Source: Daucus carota subsp. sativus
Lineage: Eukaryota; Streptophyta; Magnoliopsida; Apiales; Apiaceae
Direction of reading: 5' to 3'
NCBI RefSeq assembly: GCF_001625215.2
Contig: NC_030385.2
Coordinates: 25,661,135-25,725,134 of the forward strand
DNA: 64,000 nucleotides
The notes beneath the pieces were generated by a model. It was given only the letters and a program-made list of their open reading frames with translations. It made no database searches and was not told the DNA's origin. Every line of letters starts with the position of its first letter. The first letter of the stretch is position 1. Of this stretch, positions 33,739 through 45,789 are shown piece by piece. A program made the position numbers and the translations under genes.

Positions 33739-33993
33739 ACTCCCTCCGTCCCCCTGAGTTATATACATTGGGGGACGGGGACGCGGCACGGACTTTAATG
33801 CTCCAATATAGTATACTTCTATAACTTATTTTTAAGCTTTTTCTTCTCTGTATAAAAGTTTGAATGTTATATTTTTATTCAGAAAAAAAAAATTTTAAAA
33901 ATAAGTTGTAGAACTATGTTTTATAAGAGCATTAAAGTACGTGTCGAGCAATGAAAAAGAAACGTATAGAATTAAATGGGACAGAGGGAGTAT
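33739..33993. mobile_element. Stowaway-type MITE
   Basis: It starts TACTCCCTCCGTCCCCCTGAG and ends with GGGACAGAGGGAGTA. Internal arms are complementary ('ggacgcggcacggactttaatgc' against 'cattaaagtacgtgtcgagc'). Confidence 0.8.
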
Positions 33994-34127
33994 GATTTAT
34001 CAATTATCATCATCATGCATGAATGTCAAGATTTGACAATAGAAGTTGTATGTAGATCTATTACACATAAACGTCCTATATATACCTACTAGCTGTATCC
34101 GACATTAACTATCTGATTGTTAAACTA

Positions 34128-34442
34128 TACTCCCTCCTCCCAGTCATTTGTATACAAATAGTTGGGACACGGAGACCAAAAAATTGTGTAAGAAATGAGT
34201 AAAGTTAGATGAAAAGTGGGTATAGTAGTGGGACCCATTTATATTTAATAATAGATTTAAGATAGTGGAGGAAAGTAGTGGGTGTAATAGTGTTTATATT
34301 ATTATAAAATGGAGATAGTTGACAAAAGTAGTTGGTGTAATGATGTTTTATATTATAAAAGTTTACTACTTCTGGAACGTATACAATCGGTGGGACGTTC
34401 CAAAAAGGAAACTGTATACAATCCATTGGGATAGAGGGAGTA
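34128..34442. mobile_element. Stowaway-type MITE
   Basis: It starts TACTCCCTCCTCCCAG and ends GGGATAGAGGGAGTA. It has the family's internal 'agtaaagttagatgaaaagtggg' and 'gtagtgggtgtaatagtg' segments. Confidence 0.8.
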
Positions 34443-34676
34443 ATGAGTAATCATAAACTCTATATATATAATCGGCCAATTTATAAAATTAGTCATTAAT
34501 CTATATGTTATTTTGAAAAAGAAAAACTACAAGTCAAAATTTTAAGATACTTATAACCGCTACTTTCTTCTCTGCTTAAAATCTGGTCATTTTCCCAACT
34601 CCTTTCTTTTCTTATTTCTTTAACTAAACTACGTTTCCAAAAACAATTTTGATTAAGATAGTGTCAAGTTATCTTC

Positions 34677-34802
34677 CTTTCATATATCGCTTAAGTTAAA
34701 GGTGGATCGTCAAAATTAGTGAACTCGTACGTGTTCCCTCCTTTCATATATCGCTTAAGTTAAAGGTGGATCGTCAAAATTAGTGAACTCGTACGTGATC
34801 CC
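34677..34802. repeat. 63-bp tandem duplication
   Basis: The unit beginning CCTTTCATATATCGCTTAAG occurs at 34677-34739 and 34740-34802 with one visible difference (gtgttccct against gtgatccct). No function is evident. Confidence 0.85.
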
Positions 34803-35330
34803 TGTGATCCAAGTCGAAGAGGAATCGTGTTCATAAACATTTCAGATCGATTCTTTTTTATCTAGCGTGCAGGAGCATTTTTTAAGATTAAACAAGCGGC
34901 TAAAAGAGGATGCATGCACATTTTAATATATCAGAAGAGTAATGTAATTATGTGCAAAGTATTTTAAAAAACAAGTGACTATCACAATTTTATAAAAACA
35001 AATGTAAAATTTTAAACAGCAATACATCATTCGTTTTCTTCCTATTTTAATAATCCAATATACTGCGGTTAACAATCACAAACCCTAATATCAAATTATG
35101 TTCATCAAATAGCGGTTCATCAAATTATGTACCACTCAATTGTTCAAATTTTAAACTCTAATTCTTAAGAAATCTGGAACCCTCAATTTACAATCTCTTT
35201 ATACAAACCACAACAGAATAACAATTTATCCAAGAATCAATTAAAATATCATACCTTGAAATTTGAAAAGAAAGTCCCTTTCTATGATATTTATAATTCA
35301 GTAGGGCTATAAAAATTATATTAATATAAT
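34803..35330. other. AT-rich intergenic region
   Basis: No gene recognised; short frames only. Confidence 0.4.
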
Positions 35331-36155
35331 TTGAAAAGAAAGTATGTTTGCCCGCGTTGCGGGTGGAGCAATTAAATTCTTTTTCCAACACGACAAAAGA
35401 ATTTTATATTTATAAAATAAAGTTTTTACAATAAATTTATAATTAAATTTAATTAATTAATAAATTGATAAGTAATTTGCATGTTAATAAATTGTTTTTT
35501 TGCTATTATTTTTTTATTTTGCCATGTTAATAAATTGTTTTTATTTTGCTATTATTTTTTTATTTTACATGCTACGCACGGTTTATGATTTATTTTTAAA
35601 AGGATTGTATATTTATAATAATATTATTATTAAGTAGTTAATCTAAATCAAGGATTTGTCTTTTTTGTTCAGAGTCACAGAGATCATAGTTAAAGCTTAC
35701 TAACAAATTGTATTTAATTAGTATTTTGTTTTTTATATGGTGTGTCCATCGTCACACAATAAGCGCTAACTCTTATGAATTTGGTGTATTTTTATTAGTC
35801 CTTTAATCATAAATATAGATGAACCTTCTGCATTTTACATCGATTCCACCAATAAAAATCCACTAAACTCGTCAAATTTAGTGTTTATCATGTGCCCTTG
35901 GACACCCATTACAAAAACCCTTAGTATTTAAGAAAACACAATCTTGAAAAAAAAAATATAAAACAATATTTTATTGTTATAAGCTCAAAATTATATCATC
36001 GTCGTATCCATCTTCACCACCAGGAAATAAAAGATTTCTCGGAATGGCCTCACAGCGATACCTATATCTTTAATAATAATAACACACATTTTAAAGTGTA
36101 TATGAATCTAAGTATAGATACACACGTATAGATGATACAGAATCTAAGTATGTAC

Positions 36156-36480
36156 CTTTGAGGTGCCAGTAACAAACTGTAAGAGTCGTGCTGTATCCTC
36201 CTTGCTAAGACTCTGTACAACCTCCCAAAACCACTGTATAACAGGAAATCCAGCACTATACCCTAAATACTCGGTATTCATTCTCATGTCATCCACTTTA
36301 GAGGATAATATATAAAAAATTAGTATAACAGAACATAGTACTCTTAACATATCTGAGTTATAAAGTACAGCATCAGAGAACTCACAATCAATATATGGTA
36401 GCCCACTAATTAACAGTTCCAATTCTTTATCATTAAAAATAGAGATTAAATCCCTTTGAATCAGTTCATAAGTAAAACTT
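36156..36480 (-). pseudogene. UPL1/2-type HECT ubiquitin ligase exon fragment
   Basis: Two exons are visible on the minus strand: about 36480-36386, encoding LISIFNDKELELLISGLP, then donor gtgagt; and 36295-36156, encoding MNTEYLGYSAGFPVIQWFWE and ARLLQFVTGTSK, then donor gtacat. These are hallmark C-lobe segments of plant UPL1/UPL2 HECT E3 ligases. The catalytic Cys region downstream is absent. It is a captured fragment, not a gene; 'VDCEF'-type changes at the first junction are intronic read-through. Confidence 0.8.
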
Positions 36481-36618
36481 TCTCAACTAAGCTCTGCAGT
36501 ATTTAAATCCTTTTATAATATAGATAGATAGTAAGGCTCTGCAGTAGATCATTATAGACCTTCCTCAACTAAGCTGATGAAAAGGATGAACGAAATGTGT
36601 TAATTAACATATACATAC

Positions 36619-37062
36619 CTGCGGAACCCCAACTACCATAAAATAAAAGTCCTTAACCAGATGATCAGCTAACGGCATTTGTTTCAGTGGTCCGATCATA
36701 TTTGATATAGTCATGCTCGAGTTGTTCAGCGTGCCATGAATGTACTGTGCCGTCGCCTAATTCACAAAACTCAGCATTGTCGAAACAATAAAAATGCTAG
36801 ATCCTTTTTTGTAATAGAATCAATGGTATAAATTCAGAAGTCTTTATTGATACGATTAATACTCTTTTGTGTGCATACCTCAGGACCTCGATACCTCCTT
36901 GCTGTCTTTAATAATCTGCTAGTGAGAAAAATAGCTGCAAATTATTCCTAGTGAGCAAGACCAGTGCAGTGATAACTCCATTTCTCGACTCCTGGCTTGT
37001 TGTATCCATGTAGAGTCTTATCCCCAGAAAGATTACTCCAGTGAGTACTTCATCTATTGTCT
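36619..37062 (-). pseudogene. WSD1-type wax ester synthase/DGAT exon fragments
   Basis: On the minus strand, an exon starting at 37062 encodes TIDEVLTGVIFLGIRLYMDT followed by ESRNGVITALVLLTRNN. This matches the WSD1-family pattern before the conserved 'NTR' region, then diverges and hits a stop. A second exon (36756-36619, 46 codons, open) encodes LNNSSMTISNMIGP and FYFMVVGVPQ, with AG/GT borders; this is the family's SNMIGP and VVGVPQ region. The acyltransferase HHxxxDG exon is missing. It is a captured fragment. Confidence 0.75.
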
Positions 37063-38380
37063 GCCAAATTAAATAAATTTACGTGATGAAAGTAATAATT
37101 TGACAACAAAATATAACCAGATGTAACTATTTTATTATCGCGTTCATTGTGATAGTCACATGTGGATTCAAACCCTGGACCATTTCTATCTTCCAGTGCA
37201 ATACACATAGTCTAAAACAGGCCATTTTCATCAGATGAAGAAATTATTTTCTAAAAATAGTTAATTGCAGAAAGTTAAAAGTTAACTCCAAAATGAAATT
37301 TTCATATTGGATTACATACATTTTCTGCAGGTCAGTACTGACCATCTAATATATATATTGCGATGCAGCAAACATAATATTTAACAACTATAATACTAAT
37401 CCCTGTATCAGAAGCCTATAATTACTTGTACAAATATAATAATATTTAACAACTGGTATCAGCGGAAGAAACCTGTAGATACATGATTGTAGTGAACCAT
37501 CAAAAGATAAATTGATATAATTCCTTTAACTTGGGCCAAATTCTTTAAATATAATTCCTTTAACTTTTTCACAACGAAAGGAGGCATTTCAAATTAGACT
37601 AATAAGGTGGAAAACAGTCAATGAATTGCAAAAATGAATAAATCAACATATCTACACACTCACAGACATCCTCTTTTTTTTGTTAAACACATTACCATAT
37701 TTTCAAGTTGTAAAGTGAATAAAATTAATAGATGAAATAATCTGGAACAAACTAATGGGTTGTTATGTGGTCAGAATTAACATGGACAAAATGAAACTCA
37801 TCTTTACCTAAAATACAGGCAAAGAAAACTAATTACAGGAGCAAACAACAAGAGAACAAAATCTCATACAAAATTATAATAGGTAAAGGTATCAAAAACA
37901 AAGATGGGTCACAGAAAATTACCCAACTGTGGAGGCGTCGATTTGAGAGTACTCCGTTCCACCGAAGCCGGCGACTTAAGGTTACTCCTTTCCAAAGAAT
38001 CCATCAATTACGAATCTAAGAAGACAATCAACAGAAGATAAGATTTTTGTGCAAAAATTACAAATCAAATACTATAAAACGAATAATTGATACAATGAAT
38101 GGAGTCATTTTGGATTACACTAAAACGCAGCAAAGAACTGTACGGGGAAGAAGCTTTACCTGTTGCAGTTTGAATTAAATTTGAAAGTTTGAAATGTATA
38201 ACACGATTTAGGGCGAGAGAGTGATAGAGGGAGGGATGAGAAGCACGTGGAATACGGGAAGGAAAGAACGGTTTTGATGGCGAGGATCGTATGTATGCAG
38301 TATGTATGTTGTGATGTTTTTGTAATAGAAGTGTATAAGCGTGGGTCAAATGGTCATTTCAATGGTATTTTGGCAACAGG
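37063..38380 (-). other. Helitron-like 5' segment, non-coding or unassigned
   Basis: It contains a 31-codon minus-strand frame (38004-37909) starting MDSLERSNLKSPASVERS, which I do not recognise, and AT-rich sequence. The stretch 37150-37200 has a B-box-like GGGTTTGAATCC on the minus strand, but no A box. Confidence 0.35.
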
Positions 38381-38462
38381 CTTTATAATATAGATAGATA
38401 GATAACATCAAGTGAATTGATGATCGCGTAGTTGCCACAATTATATTGGTGTACCAAGAGGC

Positions 38463-40713
38463 ATGGGCGGAGAAAGGACAGTGTGCGTGACAGGTGCATC
38501 AGGGTACATAGGTTCCTTTCTTGTCAAGAGACTTCTGGAAAGAAGATATCATGTTCGAGCTACTGTTCGTGATCCTGGTAATAAATCATGCATATGAACG
38601 TTTCTACTCGCACATGTTTCTGATTTTGTTTCTACGTCAAATGTCTGCTTGTTAATCACTGTATGTTAAACATTATATTGATTTGTACAGGCAACCAAAA
38701 GAAAGTGAAGCATCTCCTGGAGCTTGCTAACGCAAGTACACATTTGAGCTTGTGGAAAGCCGAGTTGGCTGAGGAAGGTGGCTATGATGATGCGATTCAG
38801 GGTTGCCAAGGTGTCTTTCATGTTGCCGCCCCTGTGGAACTTATTAACCACCGCCAAGATGGGGTGATATATATACACGCTCTTACTATTTGGTCTATAA
38901 ATAATACCCCTCCGTCCCTCTCATTTTTTTTACAGTTTTTTTTCACTGCTCGACACGCATTTTAAGACCATTATAAAATATATAGTTTTGTAACTTATTT
39001 TTGAGATTTTCTTTTTTATATAAAAATTCAAATATCATATTTTTATTCAAAAGAAAAAAGATTAAAAAATAAGTTACAGGATTATATTTTCCAGGAATTA
39101 TTAGAACAGATACTAAGTTGTAAGGCATATAAGCCTGCATTGTCAAAAAAAAAAAAAATGAGTGCCAAACTCTTGTCCACAAGGTAAACTACCCCGGGGA
39201 CAGAGGGAGTAATTAGGCTATTATATATTAAGCTAAACACTAAACTTATTTTCACTCCTTTGTTGTGGACAATAGTTCCCCTTAAGTAAGGTTTGTTTTG
39301 ACTTCCATGCTCTTAATCATCGTTTTCTAACTTTGAATATATCGGACCTTAATAACTTTGAACATAACGTTGATCATGACGTTCTGTCAATATTATATGT
39401 TAAATGACTTATGGACAGGAAGAAGAGATAGATTCAACAACATTGAATGGAATACTGAGCATTATGAGATCATGCTCCAAGGCCAAAACTGTGAAGAGGT
39501 TCGTTTACACCTCAACTACAGGAACGATTACCGTGCAGCCTCAACCCCCATTTAATGAATTCACCGAGGATCTTTGGTCTGATATTGACTTATGCTACCA
39601 GCACAAGATGTACGGCTGGGTAATTACTCTTTACAATTCAGTACCGGTTCTAAGCTCATCTTCCGTAATTGGTATTAATAATGTTGCATGCATAGATATG
39701 TAATGCAGCTCGGCCTATATGAACAAAGTTTGATATTTTCACGTATTCAATGAATAGCCTCTCTGCTATCTGGTTTAAATTGTCACTCCCTTAAATAATA
39801 CTAACTTCGAGTTAAAATTCAAAATGTATACCCATGAACTGCAGATGTATGTGGTAGCGAAAACTATTGCAGAGAAAGCTGCATGGAAATACGCTGAAGA
39901 GAATGGAATTGATATGGTCACTGTCCATCCTTCCTTTGTACTTGGTCGCCCTTTCATAACTCCTTATACTAACATAAGTATTGACGCTGCAATTTCCTTA
40001 TATACTAGTAAGTTCAATTACTTAACTCCCTTCCCTTCTTATCAGTAAGAGTAGTTGGTATAGAAAGTTGTATATAATGACATGCCAATTAACGTGGAAT
40101 GTTTTAATTGGGGCCAATTTCTATTAAAACCTACCACATATCATCATGTACCAAATTTTATACACAATTATGTACATCAAACATTTTCCTCTGAGTAATA
40201 CATACATACAGGACCATATTTTCTTAATTAAAAATAGACATCTTTGTAATTTTCAACTATGCACCCTGAAGTTTGTAAGTTAACATCTTACACATGATTA
40301 TATTATAGAAGATGAAGCAGGCATTGCTTCGCTGAAGAAGCTGAATGGATTTTCTGCGGTGCATGTGGATGATGTCTGCAATGCCCATATTTACCTCTTC
40401 GAGCATCCTCTCGCAAGGGAAGATACATTTGCTCCTCTCATGCTGTTAACATATTTGAAATTGCGCATTCACTTGGCCTCAAGTACCCAGACAGGAATAT
40501 ACGAACTCAGTACGTACAAAGAAATATCTTCTTTCTTCTCCGAAAGGTTCTTTAATATTCATTTCATTATCTCATCTTGCAATTTACAACCAAAAATTCT
40601 TTCTAATTTTGAGTAGATTTGAGGGATTGGACGAGGCACAAACAATCATACCCTGTTCGTCAAAGAAGCTGAGGGACCTTGGTTTTGAGTTTGCACAACA
40701 ACAAAGATACTAG
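38463..40713 (+). pseudogene. DFR-like reductase copy 6, pseudogene
   Basis: Exons: 38463-38577, 38691-38863, 39419-39619, 39845-40007, 40309-40509, 40617 to about 40713. Exons 1-4 are open and well spliced. Exon 5 has lost one base in the codon run for LAKGRY (CTCGCAAGGGAAGA), which shifts the frame. Exon 6 is truncated: after FEFA it reads into TAG 40711-40713. The dinucleotide motif is intact (GASGYIGS), Tyr and Lys are present (YVVAK), and the catalytic Ser position is Thr (TSTTG). Exon 4 is one codon longer than in copies 2-5, a feature shared with copy 7. Intron 2 contains a Stowaway MITE. The GYIGSFLV in exon 1 has Phe where the others have Trp. Confidence 0.85.
38910..39212. mobile_element. 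Stowaway-type MITE in intron 2 of copy 6
   Basis: It starts near 'cccctccgtccctctcattt' and ends 'ggggacagagggagtaat', with AT-rich complementary arms. Confidence 0.7.
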
Positions 40714-40740
40714 TGCTAAAATAATAACCTGAGAATTATA

Positions 40741-40812
40741 ATCAGGGTACATAGGGTTCCTGGCTTGTCAAGAGACTTCTGGAAAGAGGATATCATGTTC
40801 GAGCTGCCGTTC
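40741..40812 (+). pseudogene. DFR-like exon 1 scrap
   Basis: About 70 bp match exon 1 from 'atcagggtacatag' through 'catgttcgagctgccgttc', without the start codon or the donor. It follows directly after the truncated exon 6 of copy 6 and lies 24 bp before the CACTA element. It is the last trace of another tandem copy. Confidence 0.85.
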
Positions 40813-40835
40813 ATAAAATAACTAGCAGCTTTATA

Positions 40836-41410
40836 CACTACGGGAAAACAGGACATAACCGACCGACAACATCGGTCGGTTATGAAGAATATCGGTCAGT
40901 TATAAGCCTAAAACCGACCGATATGGCTGGTCGGTTAAACCCTGGTCGGTTACGTGAATTGGTCGGGTTTAACCCTTAAAACCGACCAAGCAAGTGGTCG
41001 GTTATGTGCCTTTTTGTTCCCAGAAAAGTGGCCCCACTTGATGCCACATGTCACCACGTGGCAACATGTGTCACACCACGTCAGAAGCGACTAGTAAAAC
41101 CGACCGACATGAGTGGTCGGTTATGTTCTTTTTATCTGAGTTGACTTTGACACAAAACCGACCGTAGTCAACCTTCTGCCACGGTCGGTTATGTGCGGTC
41201 GGTTATGAGTCAGTCGGGTTTGTGGCAGTAGCCCATCCTGATTCACATAACCGACCGTCGCATAACCGACCGACTACTTATGAAGACGGTCGGTTTTCTG
41301 GGTTTTATGTAATGAGCACGGTCGGTTATAGTTGAATGCGGTCGGTTTTCTGGCATCAATATGGTAAAAAACGGTCGGTTTTGGGACCATTCGGTCGGTT
41401 TTGCTGGGTG
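40836..41410. repeat. Left subterminal repeat region of the CACTA element
   Basis: Dozens of 8-10-bp motifs of the type CGGTCGGTT and AACCGACCG in direct and inverted orientation. These are the expected binding sites of the TNPA-like protein. The second half (41146-41405) has the same order of phrases as 45960-46230. Confidence 0.85.
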
Positions 41411-41741
41411 CATTTTTAAAAAAATTGCAGCAGAATCTGCAGTTTCCAATCCATTCCAACCACAATCCAAACCAGAACCATACCAAAACCGTACCAGCCA
41501 CAATCCAAACAACAAAATTAAACGAAACCATTCTAAATAAACAAAATTAACGAAATACCAACAACAAAATTAAACGAAACCATTCTAAATAAACCAAATC
41601 CAAACATTCTAATTACAAATTCAAACATTCTAATTACAAATCCAAACATTCAAACAATTCAAAACACAAACATTCACCACAATCCAAATCCAACCATTGT
41701 CTTAATATATACCATCCGTTAAAATTAAATTATAAATTACA

Positions 41742-43821
41742 CTAATCGGTCAAAGAAACATCGGATGATTCACCATCGCCTTCGCCACCATCTTCACCAC
41801 CGCCTTCACCACCGCCTTCCCCACCACCTTCACCGCCGGCTTCGCCTTCACCCTCATCATCCGTGTTTTCATCCGTGTCCTCGTCCACATCCGTGTAATC
41901 TTTCTCTCCCTCTTGCGCAGTTGCCTACAAAAATATGTCAAACAATTAGAAATCCATTCATTTTTACATATCAACAAAAAACAAAAAACAAAGCATTAAG
42001 TCATAAGTGTATTACCATTTTAGCACGAGCATCCATTTTTTGGAGGACATCCTCGAGCAATGTCCCTACAATATGCACAACCTCGCCGCCAAGAAGGTTA
42101 TTCCATTCCGCCCTCCGAGCCGGGTCAGCGGCTGGATCGGACGCCTCGAGGGCTGTGCGTGCAAAGGTTGTTATCTCCTCATCCGATAGGCGACGAGCAA
42201 ATTGTAGAGGATTGGCACGGGTTTCATTGAGCACATTGCGGACAATCGGGAGGAAGATGGAATCGGGAACCACTGGATTTTGTGTTGGAGCGGATGAGGA
42301 TGAGCCGGCGCCGCCACGGGTGGAATCCCTATAGCGCGTGGCTAGTGTTGGGATCAAATCACTAGCTCGAGCTTTGGGGAACCCCACAACATAGTTCTTT
42401 TTTGGCCTCTCGCCTTGGGGAACCTCCATTGCTTCCATCCACCAATCCCAAGGCTCATCCCGCTCCCCCGTTTGAGTAACCTCCACCGGCATACGCTCAA
42501 GAATCGAGGCATATCGTTCCTACACATTTATCACAATTAATTAAACAATTAATTAAACAATTAATGATATAAACAATTCATTAAAGTGCTAAAATTAGAA
42601 GATTACCGCAATGCGCATAGCGGCGGGGGTAGTATATATCCGGCTCTCGGGAGTGGAGCCGATCCTAGTGTGGCATTCATCCCACACCTCAAGCTTTGTC
42701 GGACTTTTAGACGATTTATTTTTCATGTTCTTGAATTATACCAAAAAATAACTTATATTAGCATTTGCATTATCATATTATATATTATCTAATTATAAGG
42801 TAAAAACAATATGTGTGTGTGTGTTTGCATATTAAAAATAGTACTACCTCGCGCACACGGTTGAAGGAGCGAGCACCCGCGCTATGCAACCTTTCCACGC
42901 GTTGCCGATTAGCAGCTCCAACTTCCGACCTATGCAAATGGCCTTCATCCGTGTCCCAATACTTGAGAAGATCTTTCCAAAAAATGATATTCCAATATTC
43001 CGGTTTCAAAGCCAACTTCGAAACCCCTTCCTCCCTTGACTTCCTCTCGATCCTCCTCTTCAATTCATTCATGGTCCTTTTGATTGTGACCTTTATGTGA
43101 TCTTCAATGATAGCTTTGGCTTGTGAACGGCTTTGACCTTTCAATTGCCTATAATATTTCTACATAATATCAACAAGTACAAGGATTAAAATTGAATAAT
43201 CAAACCAATTACCAACAAAATCAATAACATATTATGTAAACAAAAATGTACTTACGAGAAACTCCTCAACCCTTAGACCGAGCCACTTTGGGTAAGCCGC
43301 GTCTATGTCACTAAACGTGTATTTACCCAAAGGCCATCTTGCCCGAATAATCGCAAGCAAAGTCTTTTTTGCCTCATTATCTTCAATACTATATAAGAAC
43401 ATTATAAATATTAACTCGTGAACAAATTATTAATAACTAACGCACACTACATATATTTAACACTAAAAACCATTACAAATCACTACAAAACACAACATAT
43501 AAAACAATATACTTACTGTCCATCGGAGATATTGATCCGTCGAGGTCTTGTTGGTATCTTAGCTCCAAAAATGCCGCATGAATGTGACCGTGGCATCCTC
43601 ACAACTCTTCTCACCGGTTCCTCCTCCGCCTCCGCCTCCGCCTCCCTTGTGTTATGCTCCGATTCGGTTTCCGAATCCGTTGGCTCGTCACGCAACCCCG
43701 TCTTTCCCTTTCCTTTTCCCTTGCCTTTTCCCTTCGCCTTCTTTTTGTTTGTACTACTACCGACACTCTTTCCCTTGCCTTTGTCGGTGTCCATGTCCGT
43801 TGCTTTCCTTTTCCTTGCCAT
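41742..43821 (-). CDS. TNPA-like CACTA protein (519 aa, intact)
   Basis: Six exons on the minus strand: 43821-43517, 43388-43256, 43159-42848, 42729-42607, 42519-42016, 41924-41742, all GT/AG and in phase (1560 nt). The protein starts MARKRKATD with a basic Lys/Gly-rich segment (nuclear localisation likely). It has a central region (LGKYTFSDIDAAYPKWLGL, EYWNIIFWKDLLKYWDT, HTRIGSTPESRIYTTPAAMRIA) like the plant 'transposase 24 / Ptta-En-Spm' family, and ends in an acidic tail of Gly-Gly-Glu repeats. TNPA proteins bind subterminal motifs and cooperate with TNPD. A possible extra 5' exon (44669-44442, joined to 43875) would extend the frame upstream in phase, but that stretch is hydrophobic and could be 5' UTR. 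Confidence 0.8.
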
Positions 43822-44760
43822 GATATATATCGTCAATGAAATCATGACGACTATCATCACCCAACCAAAGAGCCCCTATAATACAAATACACAATTAGAA
43901 CACAAACTATACAAATTACAAACTATACAAACACATACATTATACAAAGACAAATTACACACACTATACAAACACACATTATACAAATTACACAAACTAT
44001 ATAAACACATACAAATACAAACACACATTATACAAATTATACAAATTACACAAACTATACAAAGACATTATACATAAACTATATATACAAAGACATTATA
44101 CATAAACACACACATATTATACATAACCGACGAACACACATTATACAAATTGGAGGCCAAAATTTATACAAATTGAGAAATTAAGAAAAAAATCACCCCA
44201 CATATAACCGACCAACAAATTGCACATAACCGACGAACAAATTGCATGCAAAATTTCCCAATACACGTATATACACACACACACACACATACAAACACAC
44301 ACATACACAATTATATTAACATATACGTATATGCAGATTCACCCATACACATATACACATACATATGCAGATTCACCAACATATACACATATATATATAC
44401 ACATAAACGAAATTAAAAAATAGAGAAAATGGAGAATATACATTGGAATCGCCACTGAGAGTTGGGGGTTTCTTCCTCCGAGCATAATAAGCACCGGGTC
44501 TCCTTTGTGAACCACCATAGTGAGCCCCCATCACCATTGGAACCACCATAAGCAAGAGAGTTGGAATCGAGAGCACTGGGGGTTGGATTGCAGAGAGTAG
44601 GAGTAAGAGAGCATAGTGAATTGAGAGTTGAAGAGCCATTGTAGAGTAAGAGAGCACTGAAATCGCCATTGCAGAAGGTTGGGAGAGAAGAGAGTTGGGA
44701 GAAAAGAGTTAATTGGGAGAGAAAAGGGAGATAGAAAGAAAAAGTAACGGCTGTTCTTTT

Positions 44761-44769
44761 TTATATATA
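44761..44769 (-). promoter_or_regulatory. TATA box of the TNPA-like gene
   Basis: On the minus strand, TATATATAA lies upstream of the 5' leader and next to a block of CGGTCGGTT motifs (44780-44930). In this element, therefore, the gene promoter adjoins protein-binding repeats, as does the transposase gene at the right end. Confidence 0.55.
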
Positions 44770-44779
44770 CAGAGCACAA

Positions 44780-44940
44780 AACCGACCGCAGCAGCGGTCG
44801 GTTATGTCTTCGTCCCCAGTGAAACGACGTCCTTTCACTGTGGCGCGGTTTTTAATTTTTCACGAAATATTTAGGCGCAAAAAAAATCGGTCGGTTTTAG
44901 TAAGGGTCGGTCGGTTTTATTGAACCCTAAATTTAGGGTT
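44780..44940. repeat. Internal block of CACTA subterminal-type motifs, right-end-like
   Basis: It contains aaccgaccgc, cggtcggttatg and two cggtcggttt motifs, together with 'gaaacgacgtcctttcactg' and 'ggcgcggtttttaatttttc'. These resemble the right end (50285-50400: 'aaacgacgtcgtttt' and 'tttttaattag'). It lies upstream of the TNPA-like gene in the same way as the right end lies upstream of the transposase. Confidence 0.7.
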
Positions 44941-44943
44941 TTT

Positions 44944-45789
44944 TAAACCCTAAATTTAGGGTTTTATTTAATTAAATAAAAACCATAGCTTTTAATATTA
45001 AAAATATTAAGATAAAATTATATATTAATAGCTAGTATTATTTAATAATAATTTAATTTCAAATTAAAAATAATAATACTATATTAGCTATTAGTAACTC
45101 TATAATTAAAAATAATATTACTATATTCATAAATTCTATAATTATTCATATTTAAGGTAATATAATATTTTAATTTTAATATATATCATATATACTTCGA
45201 TTAAGAAATATATATAAGGATTAATCGTATTTCAAAAATCGAATCATTGGCCGACCTTGCAGTGGATTAATCGGGGATTACTCAGTTAAATCGGGGATTT
45301 TTAATTAGAAACTGCTTATGAACATATATAAGTTATAAGAATATACATGCAATGATCAGAATACTCTTAAATTCTTGGCACATCAAGTTAGAAAACAAAA
45401 GTTAAAATAATATATATTAAAAAGGAGCCAATAATATATAGACACGAGATACTGACTAGTACTGACTACTGAGTCAGTCTACATTCTGCTTTGAATATCG
45501 TCAAAGGAGACGGGATGAACGACGTTTACAGCTTGTCACCGTGAGGAAAGGAGGAAACAAGAGTTAGGTTTCACACCTTCCTCTCCGGACACTTCACTTG
45601 TAACCATCCGTGTATGTAAGACTGAAGATAGCTATGACTGTATATATATTTATATTCTGAATATATTTTATATAAATATTACATTTAAATATTATATATA
45701 TACATATTTATATAATATATATATTTGTTTATATTATTATAATTTATATATATATAAAATAAATAATATATTAGCTTTGACTGAGTTTT
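44944..45789. other. Central AT-rich spacer of the CACTA element
   Basis: It begins with two copies of the palindrome AACCCTAAATTTAGGGTT (about 44924-44965), then (TA)-rich sequence. 45430-45640 is less AT-rich but has no recognised gene. Confidence 0.5.

Larger units (their letters stand above)
35340..38402 (-). mobile_element. Helitron-like element(s) carrying host exon fragments
   Basis: Read on the minus strand, a Helitron-type 5' start (TCTATATTATAAAGCC, preceded by TATC repeats) lies at about 38394-38402. A second, very similar one (TCTATATTATAAAAGG) lies at about 36524-36530. A GC-rich hairpin (CCCGC-AAC-GCGGG on the minus strand, 35350-35363) resembles a Helitron 3' hairpin, but no CTAG/CTRR end is preserved next to it. 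Between them are exon fragments of two unrelated host genes on the same strand. Either two Helitrons are nested, or one element captured both genes. No Rep/helicase is present, so it would be non-autonomous. Confidence 0.5.

Noticed and set aside
34205-34426. 73-codon frame in a Stowaway MITE
   Set aside because: MITE interior, non-coding.
37150-37205. Possible tRNA or SINE B box on the minus strand (GGGTTTGAATCC)
   Set aside because: No A box at the right distance and no cloverleaf.
43418-44077. 219-codon plus-strand frame over the TNPA-like gene
   Set aside because: Antisense to real exons; the tail consists of simple 'acaaac' repeats.
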